From NCBI GenBank assembly GCA_026713745.1, contig JAPONU010000022.1, forward strand, positions 1-19,745: a stretch of DNA of 19,745 nt, in the 5' to 3' direction. This document shows, one piece after another, positions 7,939-15,270 of this stretch; position 1 is the first letter of the stretch; the number at the start of each line of letters is the position of its first letter. The notes below the pieces were generated by a model, which saw only the letters and a program-made list of their open reading frames with translations, was not told the DNA's origin and did not search any database. The stretch comes from a bacterium (GTDB taxonomy: Bacteria > Actinomycetota > Acidimicrobiia > Acidimicrobiales > CATQHL01). Made by a program: the position numbers and the translations under genes.

Positions 7939-8025
7939 TCAGCGGATGAGCACCTGGAACGCGAAGGCGGCCAGAATCGCCAGGCCGCACAGCAGGCTCA
8001 GGGCGATCAGCATCCTCGTGCTCAC
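7939..8025 (-). CDS. possible 28-residue single-pass membrane microprotein
   Basis: A short frame runs from GTG (8025-8023) to TGA (7941-7939). It encodes a basic N-terminus (MSTR), a continuous hydrophobic stretch of about 20 residues (MLIALSLLCGLAILAAFAFQVL) shown here only in outline by its Leu/Ala/Ile/Phe content, and a final Arg. That composition fits a single transmembrane helix. There is no Shine-Dalgarno. A TAGCGT sequence (8038-8033) ends 7 bases before the GTG, the spacing expected of a -10 box for a leaderless transcript, which is common in actinobacteria. An alternative start is ATG at 8013. The frame lies between the M23 gene and the divergent epimerase. Its function is unknown, and chance coding in GC-rich DNA remains possible. 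Confidence 0.42.
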   Translation of the reverse strand: MSTRMLIALSLLCGLAILAAFAFQVLIR

Positions 8026-8026
8026 C

Positions 8027-8080
8027 GTGGCGACGCTAGCGGCCACCAGGGACGTGGCGACGCTAGCGGCCACCAGGGAC
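8027..8080. repeat. perfect 27-bp tandem duplication in a divergent intergenic region
   Basis: Two identical 27-base units lie at 8027-8053 and 8054-8080, followed by a short imperfect third start (gtagcg, 8081-8086). Each unit contains the palindrome CGCTAGCG. On the minus strand each carries a TAGCGT that could act as a -10 box. The repeat sits exactly between the epimerase start and the possible microprotein start, so a duplicated promoter or operator is plausible. Confidence 0.9.
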
Positions 8081-8081
8081 G

Positions 8082-8087
8082 TAGCGT
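8082..8087 (+). promoter_or_regulatory. candidate -10 box for the epimerase gene
   Basis: TAGCGT fits the actinobacterial TAnnnT pattern and lies about 37 bases upstream of the epimerase GTG. No convincing -35 hexamer is visible at 16-19 bases upstream, so support is weak. Confidence 0.2.
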
Positions 8088-8113
8088 GGACCACCCAACG
8101 CGCAGCCGCCCTT

Positions 8114-8119
8114 GGGAGG
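8114..8119 (+). promoter_or_regulatory. Shine-Dalgarno that sets the epimerase start
   Basis: GGGAGG (8114-8119) lies 4 bases before GTG at 8124. It argues for that GTG over the in-frame TTG at 8112, which overlaps the Shine-Dalgarno itself. Confidence 0.7.
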
Positions 8120-8123
8120 TGTC

Positions 8124-9029
8124 GTGAACCGTTCGGATGGCAGGCCTGTCGTGATCGCAGGGTCGAGCGGCCTCATCGGCCGGGCCCTCGTCACCGAACT
8201 TCGCCGCGGGCACGTGGCCGTGCTGCGACTGGTTCGCAGCCCGGCGTCCGCCGGCGACGAGATCACCTGGGACCCGGTGACCGGAACCGTCGATCGCGCC
8301 GCGCTGGAGGGTGTTGGGGCGGTCATCAACCTGGCGGGTGCGGGCATCGGCGACCGCCGCTGGACCGCCGCCCGCAAGCAGGTGCTGCGCGACAGCCGCA
8401 TCCGAAGCGCCGCGTTGCTGGCCGCCACGGTTTCGGGCCTGGCGCGGCCGCCGGAGGTGATCCTCAGCGCCTCAGCCATGGGCTTCTACAGCGAGCGGGG
8501 CGACAGCGTCGTGACAGAGAGCACCGGACCGGGCACGGGGTTCCTGGCCGAGTTGTGCCAGGAATGGGAGGCGGCGGCCCAACCGGAGGCGGCGCTGCGC
8601 ACGGTGCTGCTGCGAACCGGCGTCGTCCTGTCCGCCGATGGGCCGTTCCTGCGCCGGCAGCTGCCCCTGTTCAAGCTGGGACTCGGCGGGCGCCTCGGCC
8701 CAGCCGACCGCTGGGTGAGCTGGATCACGCTGACCGACACCGTCGCCGCCATCGTCCACCTCCTGGACAGCGACGTGTCCGGACCGGTGAACCTCACCGC
8801 ACCCAACCCCGTCACCAACGCCGAGTTCACCCGCGCCCTCGGCCGCACCCTCAACCGCCCCGCGGTCCTGCCCGTACCCCTCCTGGTGCCAAGCCTCCTC
8901 CTCGGCTCCGAAGCAGTGGCCGGCCTCACCCAGAGCGTCCGCGTCATCCCCGAGGCCCTCCTCGCGGACGGCTTCGAGTTCACCCACACCGACGTCACCG
9001 AAGCACTGACCGCAGCCCTCGGCCACTGA
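8124..9029 (+). CDS. TIGR01777-family NAD-dependent epimerase-like protein
   Basis: This predicted 301-residue extended short-chain dehydrogenase/reductase has the dinucleotide-binding loop AGSSGLIG at its N-terminus. It then shows the family blocks NLAGAGIGDRRWT, RSAALL and SASAMGFYSERG. The last is where classical epimerases have the YxxxK tyrosine; the Phe-Tyr pair here is typical of this subfamily, as I recall it. WVSWITLTDT and NLTAPNPVTNAEFTRALG complete the core, and a C-terminal DUF1731-like segment follows. The family is widespread but its reaction is unknown. Homologues in mycobacteria lie beside dlaT, lipB and lipA (Rv2216 region), so its nearness to the lipoyl cluster here may be meaningful. 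The start was chosen from the Shine-Dalgarno at 8114-8119. It is one of two plus-strand genes. Confidence 0.88.
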   Translation: MNRSDGRPVVIAGSSGLIGRALVTELRRGHVAVLRLVRSPASAGDEITWDPVTGTVDRAALEGVGAVINLAGAGIGDRRWTAARKQVLRDSRIRSAALLAATVSGLARPPEVILSASAMGFYSERGDSVVTESTGPGTGFLAELCQEWEAAAQPEAALRTVLLRTGVVLSADGPFLRRQLPLFKLGLGGRLGPADRWVSWITLTDTVAAIVHLLDSDVSGPVNLTAPNPVTNAEFTRALGRTLNRPAVLPVPLLVPSLLLGSEAVAGLTQSVRVIPEALLADGFEFTHTDVTEALTAALGH

Positions 9030-9030
9030 G

Positions 9031-9065
9031 CGCGAGGGCGGACAGCCGCAAACCCGCGAGGGCGG
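9031..9065. repeat. short 11-bp direct repeat after the epimerase gene
   Basis: CGCGAGGGCGG occurs at 9031-9041 and 9055-9065, directly after the epimerase stop codon. It may be chance in GC-rich sequence. Confidence 0.4.
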
Positions 9066-9084
9066 GGACGCCGGGGGTCGGCGC

Positions 9085-9109
9085 CGGATCGATTTCGCCA
9101 GACGATCCG
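9085..9109. terminator. possible bidirectional hairpin between convergent genes
   Basis: CGGATCG (9085-9091) and CGATCCG (9103-9109) form a 7-bp stem with an 11-base loop. They lie in the 117-base gap between the convergent epimerase and rel genes. The location suits a shared terminator, but there is no T-run on either side. Confidence 0.3.
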
Positions 9110-9146
9110 CCGACGAACACCGGCGGCCCCGCCCGGACAGACGCAG

Positions 9147-11423
9147 CTAGCCGCGGCCGCCTCCCGGCAACACCCGGTAGGCGTCGTAGACGTTGTCGAC
9201 CCGGCGTACGGCATGCAGCACCGAGGACAGCTGCGCGCCGTCGGAGAGTTCCAACTCGAAGCGCATGATCGAGGCCCCGTCGGCACCGGCACGGGCGTTC
9301 ACCGAGGTGATGTTGGCCTGCTGCTCGGAGACCGCCACCGCCACGTCACGCAGCAGGTGCGGCCGGTCGAGTGAACGCACCTCGAGCGCCGCGGTGAACA
9401 CGGTGGCGGCACCCTCCTCCCATTCCACGTCGATGAGGCGCGCCGCCTCGCCGTCGCCGCCGAGAGCTGCGGCGTTGGCGCAGTCCGCCCGATGGATCGA
9501 CACTCCCCTGCCGCGGGTCACGAACCCGATGATGTCGTCGGGCATCACCGGCGTGCAGCACTTGGCGAGGCGTACCCACACGTCGCCGAGACCTTCGACG
9601 TGCACACCGGCCCCGGCGGAGCGCTTCTGGGTGGAACGCCGGGGCGCCAGCGCGGTCGCCGAGACCCGTTCGGCGGGCTGGGCGCCCTCCGCATCCTCAC
9701 CCCGCAGCCGGCGGGCGACCCGCTCGGTGACGGTGCGCGCCGACAGTTGGCGTTCCCCGACCGCCACGAACAGGGCGTCGGTGCCGTCGTAGTTGAGGGC
9801 CCTGGCCACCTCGCGCAGCGTCTCGGATCGGATAACCGGGGCGATCGGCAGCGACTCCCTGCGCAACTCGGTGGTGATCTCGTCACGCCCCCTGTTGAGG
9901 GCCTCGGTGCGGCGCTCCCTCGTGAGCCACTGGCGGATCCGCGAGCGTGCCCGGCTCGTGGCGACGAACTGCAGCCAGTCCTGTGAGGGCCCGGCATCGG
10001 GATCCTTGGAGGTCATCACCTCGACGGTGTCGCCGGTGGAGACCTTCGTGGTGAGCGCCACGAGGCGGCCGTTGACGCGGGCGCCGATGCAGCCGTGGCC
10101 CACCTCGGTGTGGATGGCATAGGCGAAGTCCACCGGGGTGGCACCCACGGGCAGGGTCACCACATCGCCCTGCGGTGTGAAGATGAACACCTCGTCCTGC
10201 TCGAACTCGGTCTTCAGGTTGCCGAGGAACTGCTCGGGGTCGTCGCTCTCCTCGGACCAGTCGATGATCCTGGAGAGCCAGGCCAGATCGCCGCCGCTCT
10301 CCTCCTTGTAGTCCCAGTGGGCGGCGACGCCGTGCTCGGCCCGGGTGTGCATCTCCCGGGTGCGGATCTGCACCTCCACCACCTTGCCCCGGGGCCCCAC
10401 CACCGCCGTGTGCAGGCTCTGGTAGAGATTGAATTTGGGCATGGCGATGTAGTCCTTGAACCGCCCCTGCAGCGGCTTCCAGATGGCGTGGACGGCACCG
10501 AGCACGGCGTAGCAGTCCCGCACGTTCTCGGTGACGATCCGGATGCCCACCAGGTCGTAGATGTCGCTGAACTCGCGGTTCTTGAGCACCATCTTCTCGT
10601 AGATGCTCCAGAGGTGCTTCGGCCGACCGGTCACCTCGGCACCGACGCCCACTTCGAGCAGCCGTCCTTCCACGGTGACCAGCAGTTGGGCCAGGAACAG
10701 GTCTCGTTCGGGGTCCTGCTCGGCGACGAGGTGATCGATCTGGGCGTACCACTTCGGATGGAGCGCGGCGAAGGCCAGGTCCTCCAGCCGGCTCTTCATG
10801 TCCTGCATCCCGAGGCGGTGCGCCAGCGGGGCGTAGACGTCGAGGGTCTCCCGCGCCACCTTCTGCTGCTTGGCCTGCGAGAGGGCCGCCAGCGTGCCCA
10901 TGTTGTGCAGCCTGTCGGCCAGCTTGATGATGAGCACCCGCAGGTCCTTGGCCATCGCCACCAGCATCTTGCGCAACGATGCGGCCTGGTGGCGCTCGCG
11001 GGTGGTGAACTCGACGCGGTCCAGCTTGGTGACGCCGTCGACGATCTTCGCCACCTCGGGACCGAAGACGGCCTCGACGTCGGCGAGTGTCCGGTCGGTG
11101 TCCTCGATGACGTCGTGCAGCAGGGCGGCCGCCACACTCACGTCGTCGAGGCCCAGGCGGGCGACGATGCGCGCCACGCTGAGTGGATGCTCCACGAATG
11201 GCTCGCCCGACTTGCGGCGCTGGGTCTGGTGGGCGCTGGCCGCCCAGGCGTAGGCCCGCTCGATCAATTCGGTGTCGGAGTTGGGGAAGTGCGTCGCGTA
11301 CTCCACGAGCAGCGACGTGATCGGCCCTGCGGCCGGATGCCCTCGCCAGGGCTGCAGCCGGCCCCAGGGGGACCCGCCGAGCGGTTCGGCGGCGGGAACC
11401 TCGGTGGGCGCCCCGACGCTCAC
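9147..11423 (-). CDS. relA: bifunctional (p)ppGpp synthetase/hydrolase, long RelA/SpoT homologue
   Basis: This 758-residue cytoplasmic enzyme makes and degrades the alarmone (p)ppGpp. The hydrolase HD domain (about 50-200) keeps H79, H103/D104 (LLHDVIEDT) and D170 (KLADRLHN). The synthetase domain (about 240-375) has GRPKHLWSIYEKM, YDLVGIRI and the RFKD motif (321-324), which marks bifunctional enzymes rather than E. coli-type RelA (EXDD). A TGS domain (about 408-470), a helical region, a Cys-rich element (C622, C623, H644, C648) and a C-terminal ACT domain (about 675-755) follow for ribosome sensing. Length is normal. The GTG at 11423 has GAGG about 8 bases upstream. It ends the long minus-strand series, next to apt, as in many actinobacteria. 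No key residue is missing, so both activities are expected. Confidence 0.96.
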   Translation of the reverse strand: MSVGAPTEVPAAEPLGGSPWGRLQPWRGHPAAGPITSLLVEYATHFPNSDTELIERAYAWAASAHQTQRRKSGEPFVEHPLSVARIVARLGLDDVSVAAALLHDVIEDTDRTLADVEAVFGPEVAKIVDGVTKLDRVEFTTRERHQAASLRKMLVAMAKDLRVLIIKLADRLHNMGTLAALSQAKQQKVARETLDVYAPLAHRLGMQDMKSRLEDLAFAALHPKWYAQIDHLVAEQDPERDLFLAQLLVTVEGRLLEVGVGAEVTGRPKHLWSIYEKMVLKNREFSDIYDLVGIRIVTENVRDCYAVLGAVHAIWKPLQGRFKDYIAMPKFNLYQSLHTAVVGPRGKVVEVQIRTREMHTRAEHGVAAHWDYKEESGGDLAWLSRIIDWSEESDDPEQFLGNLKTEFEQDEVFIFTPQGDVVTLPVGATPVDFAYAIHTEVGHGCIGARVNGRLVALTTKVSTGDTVEVMTSKDPDAGPSQDWLQFVATSRARSRIRQWLTRERRTEALNRGRDEITTELRRESLPIAPVIRSETLREVARALNYDGTDALFVAVGERQLSARTVTERVARRLRGEDAEGAQPAERVSATALAPRRSTQKRSAGAGVHVEGLGDVWVRLAKCCTPVMPDDIIGFVTRGRGVSIHRADCANAAALGGDGEAARLIDVEWEEGAATVFTAALEVRSLDRPHLLRDVAVAVSEQQANITSVNARAGADGASIMRFELELSDGAQLSSVLHAVRRVDNVYDAYRVLPGGGRG

Positions 11424-11424
11424 A

Positions 11425-11499
11425 GTCCCTGCCTCACAATCGGCCGCGCCTCACACCAATAGCATCGCAGAGACAGCGCACGATCACTCGTCCCTGCCT
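11425..11499. repeat. short direct repeats in the apt-rel gap
   Basis: The 74-base gap contains GTCCCTGCCT twice (11425-11434 and 11490-11499), bracketing the gap. It also contains GCCTCACA twice (11431-11438 and 11448-11455), offset by 17 bases. These could be operator half-sites upstream of rel, or chance. No clear promoter is visible here. Confidence 0.35.
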
Positions 11500-12034
11500 A
11501 GGTATAGGTGAGCAACGACTCCACGCGCAGGCCCTCGAGGTGGCGCCGGCCGCCGAGGAACGCCAACTCCACGAAGAAGGCACATCCCACCACCTGCCCG
11601 CCGGCGCGCTCCACCAGGTCGCAGGTCGCCCGGGCGGTGCCACCGGTTGCCAGCACGTCGTCCACGATGAGCACTCGAGCCCCCGGAGCGAAGGAGTCCA
11701 CGTGCATCTCGAGTTGGTCGGTGCCGTACTCCAACGCGTATTCCACGCCGACGGTCGCCGCCGGCAGCTTCCCCGGCTTACGGACCGCGGCGAACCCGGC
11801 ACCGAGCCGTTCGGCCACCGGGATGCCGAAGATGAACCCCCGGGCCTCAGCCGCCGCCACCGTCTCGACACCGGCGTCTGCGAATCGCTCGGCCAACCCG
11901 TCGGCGCAGGCCGCGAAGGCTCCGGGGTGCCCCAGGACCGGGGTGATGTCCTTGAATCCGACCCCGGCGGTGGGAAAGTCCGGGATCTCCCGGACCAGTT
12001 CCCGCCAGAGACGCTCGGCCTCACCGGGATTCAT
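11498..12034 (-). CDS. apt: adenine phosphoribosyltransferase
   Basis: This predicted 178-residue cytoplasmic enzyme condenses adenine with PRPP to give AMP and pyrophosphate (purine salvage). The PRPP-binding loop VLIVDDVLATGGTA (121-134) is intact. EARGFIFG (63-70), FKDITP (27-32) and RKPGKLP (85-91) are APRT-specific features, which separate it from hypoxanthine or xanthine enzymes. Length is normal for the family. The ATG at 12034 lacks a clear Shine-Dalgarno, and the gene starts 40 bases after the secF stop. The order secD-secF-apt-rel is the usual actinobacterial arrangement, where purine salvage sits beside the purine-alarmone enzyme. Confidence in the product is high; the exact start is less sure. 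Confidence 0.95.
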   Translation of the reverse strand: MNPGEAERLWRELVREIPDFPTAGVGFKDITPVLGHPGAFAACADGLAERFADAGVETVAAAEARGFIFGIPVAERLGAGFAAVRKPGKLPAATVGVEYALEYGTDQLEMHVDSFAPGARVLIVDDVLATGGTARATCDLVERAGGQVVGCAFFVELAFLGGRRHLEGLRVESLLTYT

Positions 12035-12074
12035 CGGGCGAGCCGGGTAGTGACGGCAACTCGCACGGGATCGC

Positions 12075-13151
12075 TCACTTGCGGCGCTTCTTGGCAGGCC
12101 GCGCCGGGTGAGTCCGGGTGGTCGTGACCCCCGACCTGCCGACCGGCCCGCCTCCGGGCCGCCGGGCGCGTGGCGCCGGTGCTGCGGGCCGGCGCTCGTG
12201 GGAAGGCTGCTGCCCGGGCCGTTCGCCGGTGACCCAGACGTGCAGCCAGGCCACCAGCGGCGACGCCACGAACAGCGACGAGTAGGTGCCGGCCAGCAGA
12301 CCCACCAGCAGGGCGATCGAGAACTCCTGCAGCGTCACCGCGCCGAGCACGAAGCGGCCGATGATCAGCAGTGACAGCACCGGCAGCACCGACGTGATGG
12401 TGGTGTTGACCGACCGCATGAAGACCTCGTTGACCGAGCGGGTGACGATCTCGAAGTACGGGTCCTTGCGGGTGCGGGCGTTGCCGCGGATCTTGTCGAA
12501 AACGACCAGCGTGTCATATAGGGAATACCCCAGGATGGTCAGGAAGGCAATGACCGTGGCGGGGGTCACTTCGAAGCCGAACAGGGCATAGAAGCCCACG
12601 GTGACGAGGATGTCGTGGCCGACCGCCACGAGGGCCGACACCGCCATCTTCCACTCCATCCGCAGCCAGATGTAGACGGCGATCACGATGAAGAACACGA
12701 CGAGCGCCAGGCGGGCCTTGCTGGTGATCTCGGCCCCCCACGACGGGCCGACCGCCGAGAACGAGATGTCGTTGGGACTGATGCCGCCCAGTTCGGCCAG
12801 CGCTGCGGACACGGCGGCCACCTCTGCGGTGTTGGTGGCGGCCACCTCCGCACGCACGCGCACGATGCCCCCACCAAGTTCCTGGATGCGGGCGTCGGCC
12901 TGCCCCACCGTCGCCAGGGCGCCGCGGATCTCGGCGGTGGAATAGTCCCCCAGCGGCGCCTCCCAGAAGGTGCCGCCCTCGAACTCGATACCCAGATTCA
13001 GGCCTCTGAACAGCCAGGCGCCGCCGGCGATCAACAGGATGACCATCGACAGCACCACCGAGCGACGCCACAGCCGCTCGAGGTCCAGATTGACCTGGTT
13101 GGCGTACATGCGCCGCAGACCGCGGCGCACTGTCAGCCCCTGCTCGCTCAT
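12075..13151 (-). CDS. secF: protein translocase subunit SecF
   Basis: This 358-residue inner-membrane partner of SecD uses the proton-motive force to pull exported proteins out of SecYEG. It has a first transmembrane helix (about 31-49), the GIEFEGGTFWE motif (54-64) and a periplasmic domain. VGPSWGAEI (134-142) precedes five more helices (about 147-163, 169-190, 197-217, 250-270, 275-300). ILGYSLYDTLVVFDKIR (206-222) is the RND-type core signature. A cytoplasmic Pro/Arg-rich tail (about 309-358) ends in KKRRK and extends beyond the usual domain. The ATG (13151-13149) overlaps the secD TGA as ATGA, so the two are translationally coupled. Confidence 0.96.
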   Translation of the reverse strand: MSEQGLTVRRGLRRMYANQVNLDLERLWRRSVVLSMVILLIAGGAWLFRGLNLGIEFEGGTFWEAPLGDYSTAEIRGALATVGQADARIQELGGGIVRVRAEVAATNTAEVAAVSAALAELGGISPNDISFSAVGPSWGAEITSKARLALVVFFIVIAVYIWLRMEWKMAVSALVAVGHDILVTVGFYALFGFEVTPATVIAFLTILGYSLYDTLVVFDKIRGNARTRKDPYFEIVTRSVNEVFMRSVNTTITSVLPVLSLLIIGRFVLGAVTLQEFSIALLVGLLAGTYSSLFVASPLVAWLHVWVTGERPGQQPSHERRPAAPAPRARRPGGGPVGRSGVTTTRTHPARPAKKRRK

Positions 13152-14710
13152 GACGGCGCCTTCCCGACGGCCGGGTCACCGCCGGCCGGCATCCCGGCAT
13201 CGGCGGCGGCCGCCACGACCGTCGCCATCCCCACCAGCGCCGGACGGTGCGCGCTCCAGCGGGCCAGGCCCCGCACAACCGGTCGGAGGAAGAAGTACGT
13301 GGCCACCAGATCCAGGATGGAGGCGAAGGCCAGCATGGCCGCGAACCCCCGCACCGATCCGATGGTGAGCAACCAGAGGATGCCGGCGCCGATGAGCGTG
13401 GCCAGGTTCGCCCAGAAGATCGTCCGGAACGCCACAGGGAACGACTGGTCGACCGAGCTGCGCAGGGTGCGGCCCTCCAGGACGTCCTCCTTCAGGTGCT
13501 CGAAATAGACCACGTTGGAGTCCAGCGACACGCCGATCGCCACGATCAGGCCGGTCACACCGGCCAGCGTCAGGGCGAGTCCGCGCGTCTCGGACAGGAA
13601 CGACACGATCACCCACAGCAGCACGCCCGAGACCATCAGGCTGCCGAGCGCGGCCAGACCCAGGAGCCGGTAGTAGGCCAGCATGTACAGCGCCACCAGT
13701 GCCAGGCCCACGATGCCCGCAATGAGCCCCGCACGCAGGGCGTCGCGGCCCAGCGTGGCCGAGACGGTGCGCACCAGGCCGGTCTCGGCGGGGTCCTCGA
13801 ACACCAGCGGCAGGGCGCCGTAGTCCAGCACCAGCGCCAGGTCCCGCGCCTCGGCCTCGCTGAAGGCGCCGGTGATGTTGATGCGGTCGCGCTCGAATGC
13901 CCGGGCGTTGACGACCGGCGCCGACTCCACGACGCCGTCCAGCACGATGCCGAGTTGCCCGGTGGGACACACCAGCGGATCGGGAGCCTCGTAGTAGCAG
14001 GTGCGGGCCGCCCCGTTGAACCGGTCGATGCCCTCAGCCCCCTCGAGGGCGGTGACCTGCACGTTCCACTGAGCGAACTCCAGAACCGGCGTGGCGCTCT
14101 CGAGCGCCGCGCCGGTGACCAGCGCCGGGCCCAGCAGGAAGTGGTGCACCTGGCCACCGACGTCGGGCTTGCCGGCCAGGATCACCACCGAGTCGGCGGT
14201 GTCGCCGGTGGGCTCGGTGAGTGTGCCGTCGAGCAGGTCCTCGACGTTGAGGTCGCCGGCTTGAGCTGCGTCGGTTGCCGCATCCTCGCCGGACTCTTCA
14301 AGGGCGGCCTTGTAGGCCTCGATCTCGGTGCGTGACACCGACCGGGCCAGCAGGGGGCGGAATCGCAGCTCGGCTGTCTGACCGACGAGCGCGATGGCCC
14401 GGTCCTGGTCGTCCACTCCCGGCAGCTGCACCACGATGTTGCCGCCCTGGATGGTGATGTCGGGTTCGGCCACACCGAGGGCGTCGACACGGTTGCGGAC
14501 GATCTCCAGCGCCTGCTCGAGCGCCTCGGGCGTGATCTCGGTCTCGCCGGCGACCGGCCGCAGAACCACCTCCACGCCGCCCTGCAGATCGAGACCCAGC
14601 AGTGGTTCCTGGTGCGTCACCTGGTTCCCGACGAGCAGGCCGACCGCGATGGTGAGAATGGAGATGAGCGACCGGTTGCGGCGCACCCGCGATGCCAGCT
14701 TCTCCATCAT
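13148..14710 (-). CDS. secD: protein translocase subunit SecD
   Basis: This 520-residue Sec accessory membrane protein pairs with SecF. The first helix (about 15-31) is followed by the D1 motif LGLDLQGGVEVVL (38-50). A large extracytoplasmic P1 domain (about 55-315) with LGVAEPDI and QLPGVDD comes next, then five helices (about 322-345, 350-372, 378-400, 428-450, 455-477). AIGVSLDSNVVYFEHLKED (391-409) contains the conserved Asp used in proton coupling. P1 has a variable acidic Ala/Glu/Asp-rich stretch (about 137-175) and two cysteines (C238, C248) that could pair outside the membrane. It starts with tandem ATGs at 14710, 85 bases after yajC. It is shorter than E. coli SecD (615 residues) but complete in its motifs. 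Confidence 0.96.
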   Translation of the reverse strand: MMEKLASRVRRNRSLISILTIAVGLLVGNQVTHQEPLLGLDLQGGVEVVLRPVAGETEITPEALEQALEIVRNRVDALGVAEPDITIQGGNIVVQLPGVDDQDRAIALVGQTAELRFRPLLARSVSRTEIEAYKAALEESGEDAATDAAQAGDLNVEDLLDGTLTEPTGDTADSVVILAGKPDVGGQVHHFLLGPALVTGAALESATPVLEFAQWNVQVTALEGAEGIDRFNGAARTCYYEAPDPLVCPTGQLGIVLDGVVESAPVVNARAFERDRINITGAFSEAEARDLALVLDYGALPLVFEDPAETGLVRTVSATLGRDALRAGLIAGIVGLALVALYMLAYYRLLGLAALGSLMVSGVLLWVIVSFLSETRGLALTLAGVTGLIVAIGVSLDSNVVYFEHLKEDVLEGRTLRSSVDQSFPVAFRTIFWANLATLIGAGILWLLTIGSVRGFAAMLAFASILDLVATYFFLRPVVRGLARWSAHRPALVGMATVVAAAADAGMPAGGDPAVGKAPS

Positions 14711-14734
14711 CTGGACGACCCAACCCGGGAATCG

Positions 14735-14761
14735 GCCGACACGCGATGTCGAGGTGTCGGC
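14735..14761. other. 8-bp inverted repeat in the yajC-secD gap
   Basis: GCCGACAC (14735-14742) and GTGTCGGC (14754-14761) form a perfect 8-bp stem with an 11-base loop, 25 bases upstream of the secD start. It could modulate expression between yajC and secD, or be a protein-binding site. There is no T-run, so it is not a classical terminator. Confidence 0.4.
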
Positions 14762-14795
14762 GCGAGCGCCACCGGGGACAGGGTCAGCGTCGGAC

Positions 14796-15149
14796 TCAGT
14801 CCGACTCGTCCTCCCATTCGTGGTAGGTGATCCGCTCGGCGATCGAATCCCGAGTGACCTTGACGCGGACGTTGTCGGCGATGTCCACCAGGACGGTCTG
14901 CTCGTCGAAGCTGGCGATCCGGCCGTAGACCCCGCTCGACATCAGCACCTCGTCGCCGACCTCGAGCTTCGTCAGCATCTCCCGGCGGTTCTTGGCCCGC
15001 CTCTGCTGGGGCCGCAGCAGCACCAGCCACAGCAGCGCCATGATGATGATCAGCGGCAGGAAGCTGCCGAATCCGCCGCCGCCGTCCTCACCGCCGGTCG
15101 TGCAGGCCTGTGCGACGAACAGGATGAGAAGAAGTAGGAAGCTGCGCAC
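14796..15149 (-). CDS. yajC: Sec translocase accessory protein YajC
   Basis: This 117-residue membrane protein belongs to the YajC family, which co-purifies with SecDF-YidC. The core is a single helix (about 30-46, LPLIIIMALLWLVLL), then RPQQRRAKNRREML and the C-terminal domain KLEVGDEVLMSSGVYGRI (61-78). Unusually, the helix is preceded by an extra hydrophobic N-terminus (about 3-15) ending in VAQAC, then a Gly/Asp-rich spacer. This resembles a signal peptide or an imperfect lipobox with Cys16. The GTG start at 15149 has a GGCGGG-type sequence just upstream. The neighbours tgt-yajC-secD-secF match a widely conserved order, which supports the call despite the short length. Confidence 0.92.
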   Translation of the reverse strand: MRSFLLLLILFVAQACTTGGEDGGGGFGSFLPLIIIMALLWLVLLRPQQRRAKNRREMLTKLEVGDEVLMSSGVYGRIASFDEQTVLVDIADNVRVKVTRDSIAERITYHEWEDESD

Positions 15150-15270
15150 GTCACCCGCCTTGTGAGTCGGTTACTGGTCGCGTCGACGCCGATCGACTTG
15201 GTCGCGGCGCTCAAGGCTATCCCGTCGTCGCTGCTCTGACGATCCCGCGCTGCGCGGCGCGACCGGGCGA

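Noticed and set aside
7808..7990. 60-codon minus-strand frame upstream of the M23 gene
   Set aside because: Its composition looks non-coding (Arg/Pro/His-rich), it overlaps the better microprotein candidate in another frame, and no ribosome-binding site was seen.
7793..8123. tRNA, small RNA or riboswitch in the longest gap
   Set aside because: I found no cloverleaf, T-loop consensus or known riboswitch core. The gap holds only the possible microprotein, the 27-bp repeat, a hairpin and weak promoter-like boxes.
10095..11462. 455-codon plus-strand frame opposite rel
   Set aside because: It is an antisense shadow with His/Leu/Val-rich, non-domain composition. The rel gene explains the region.
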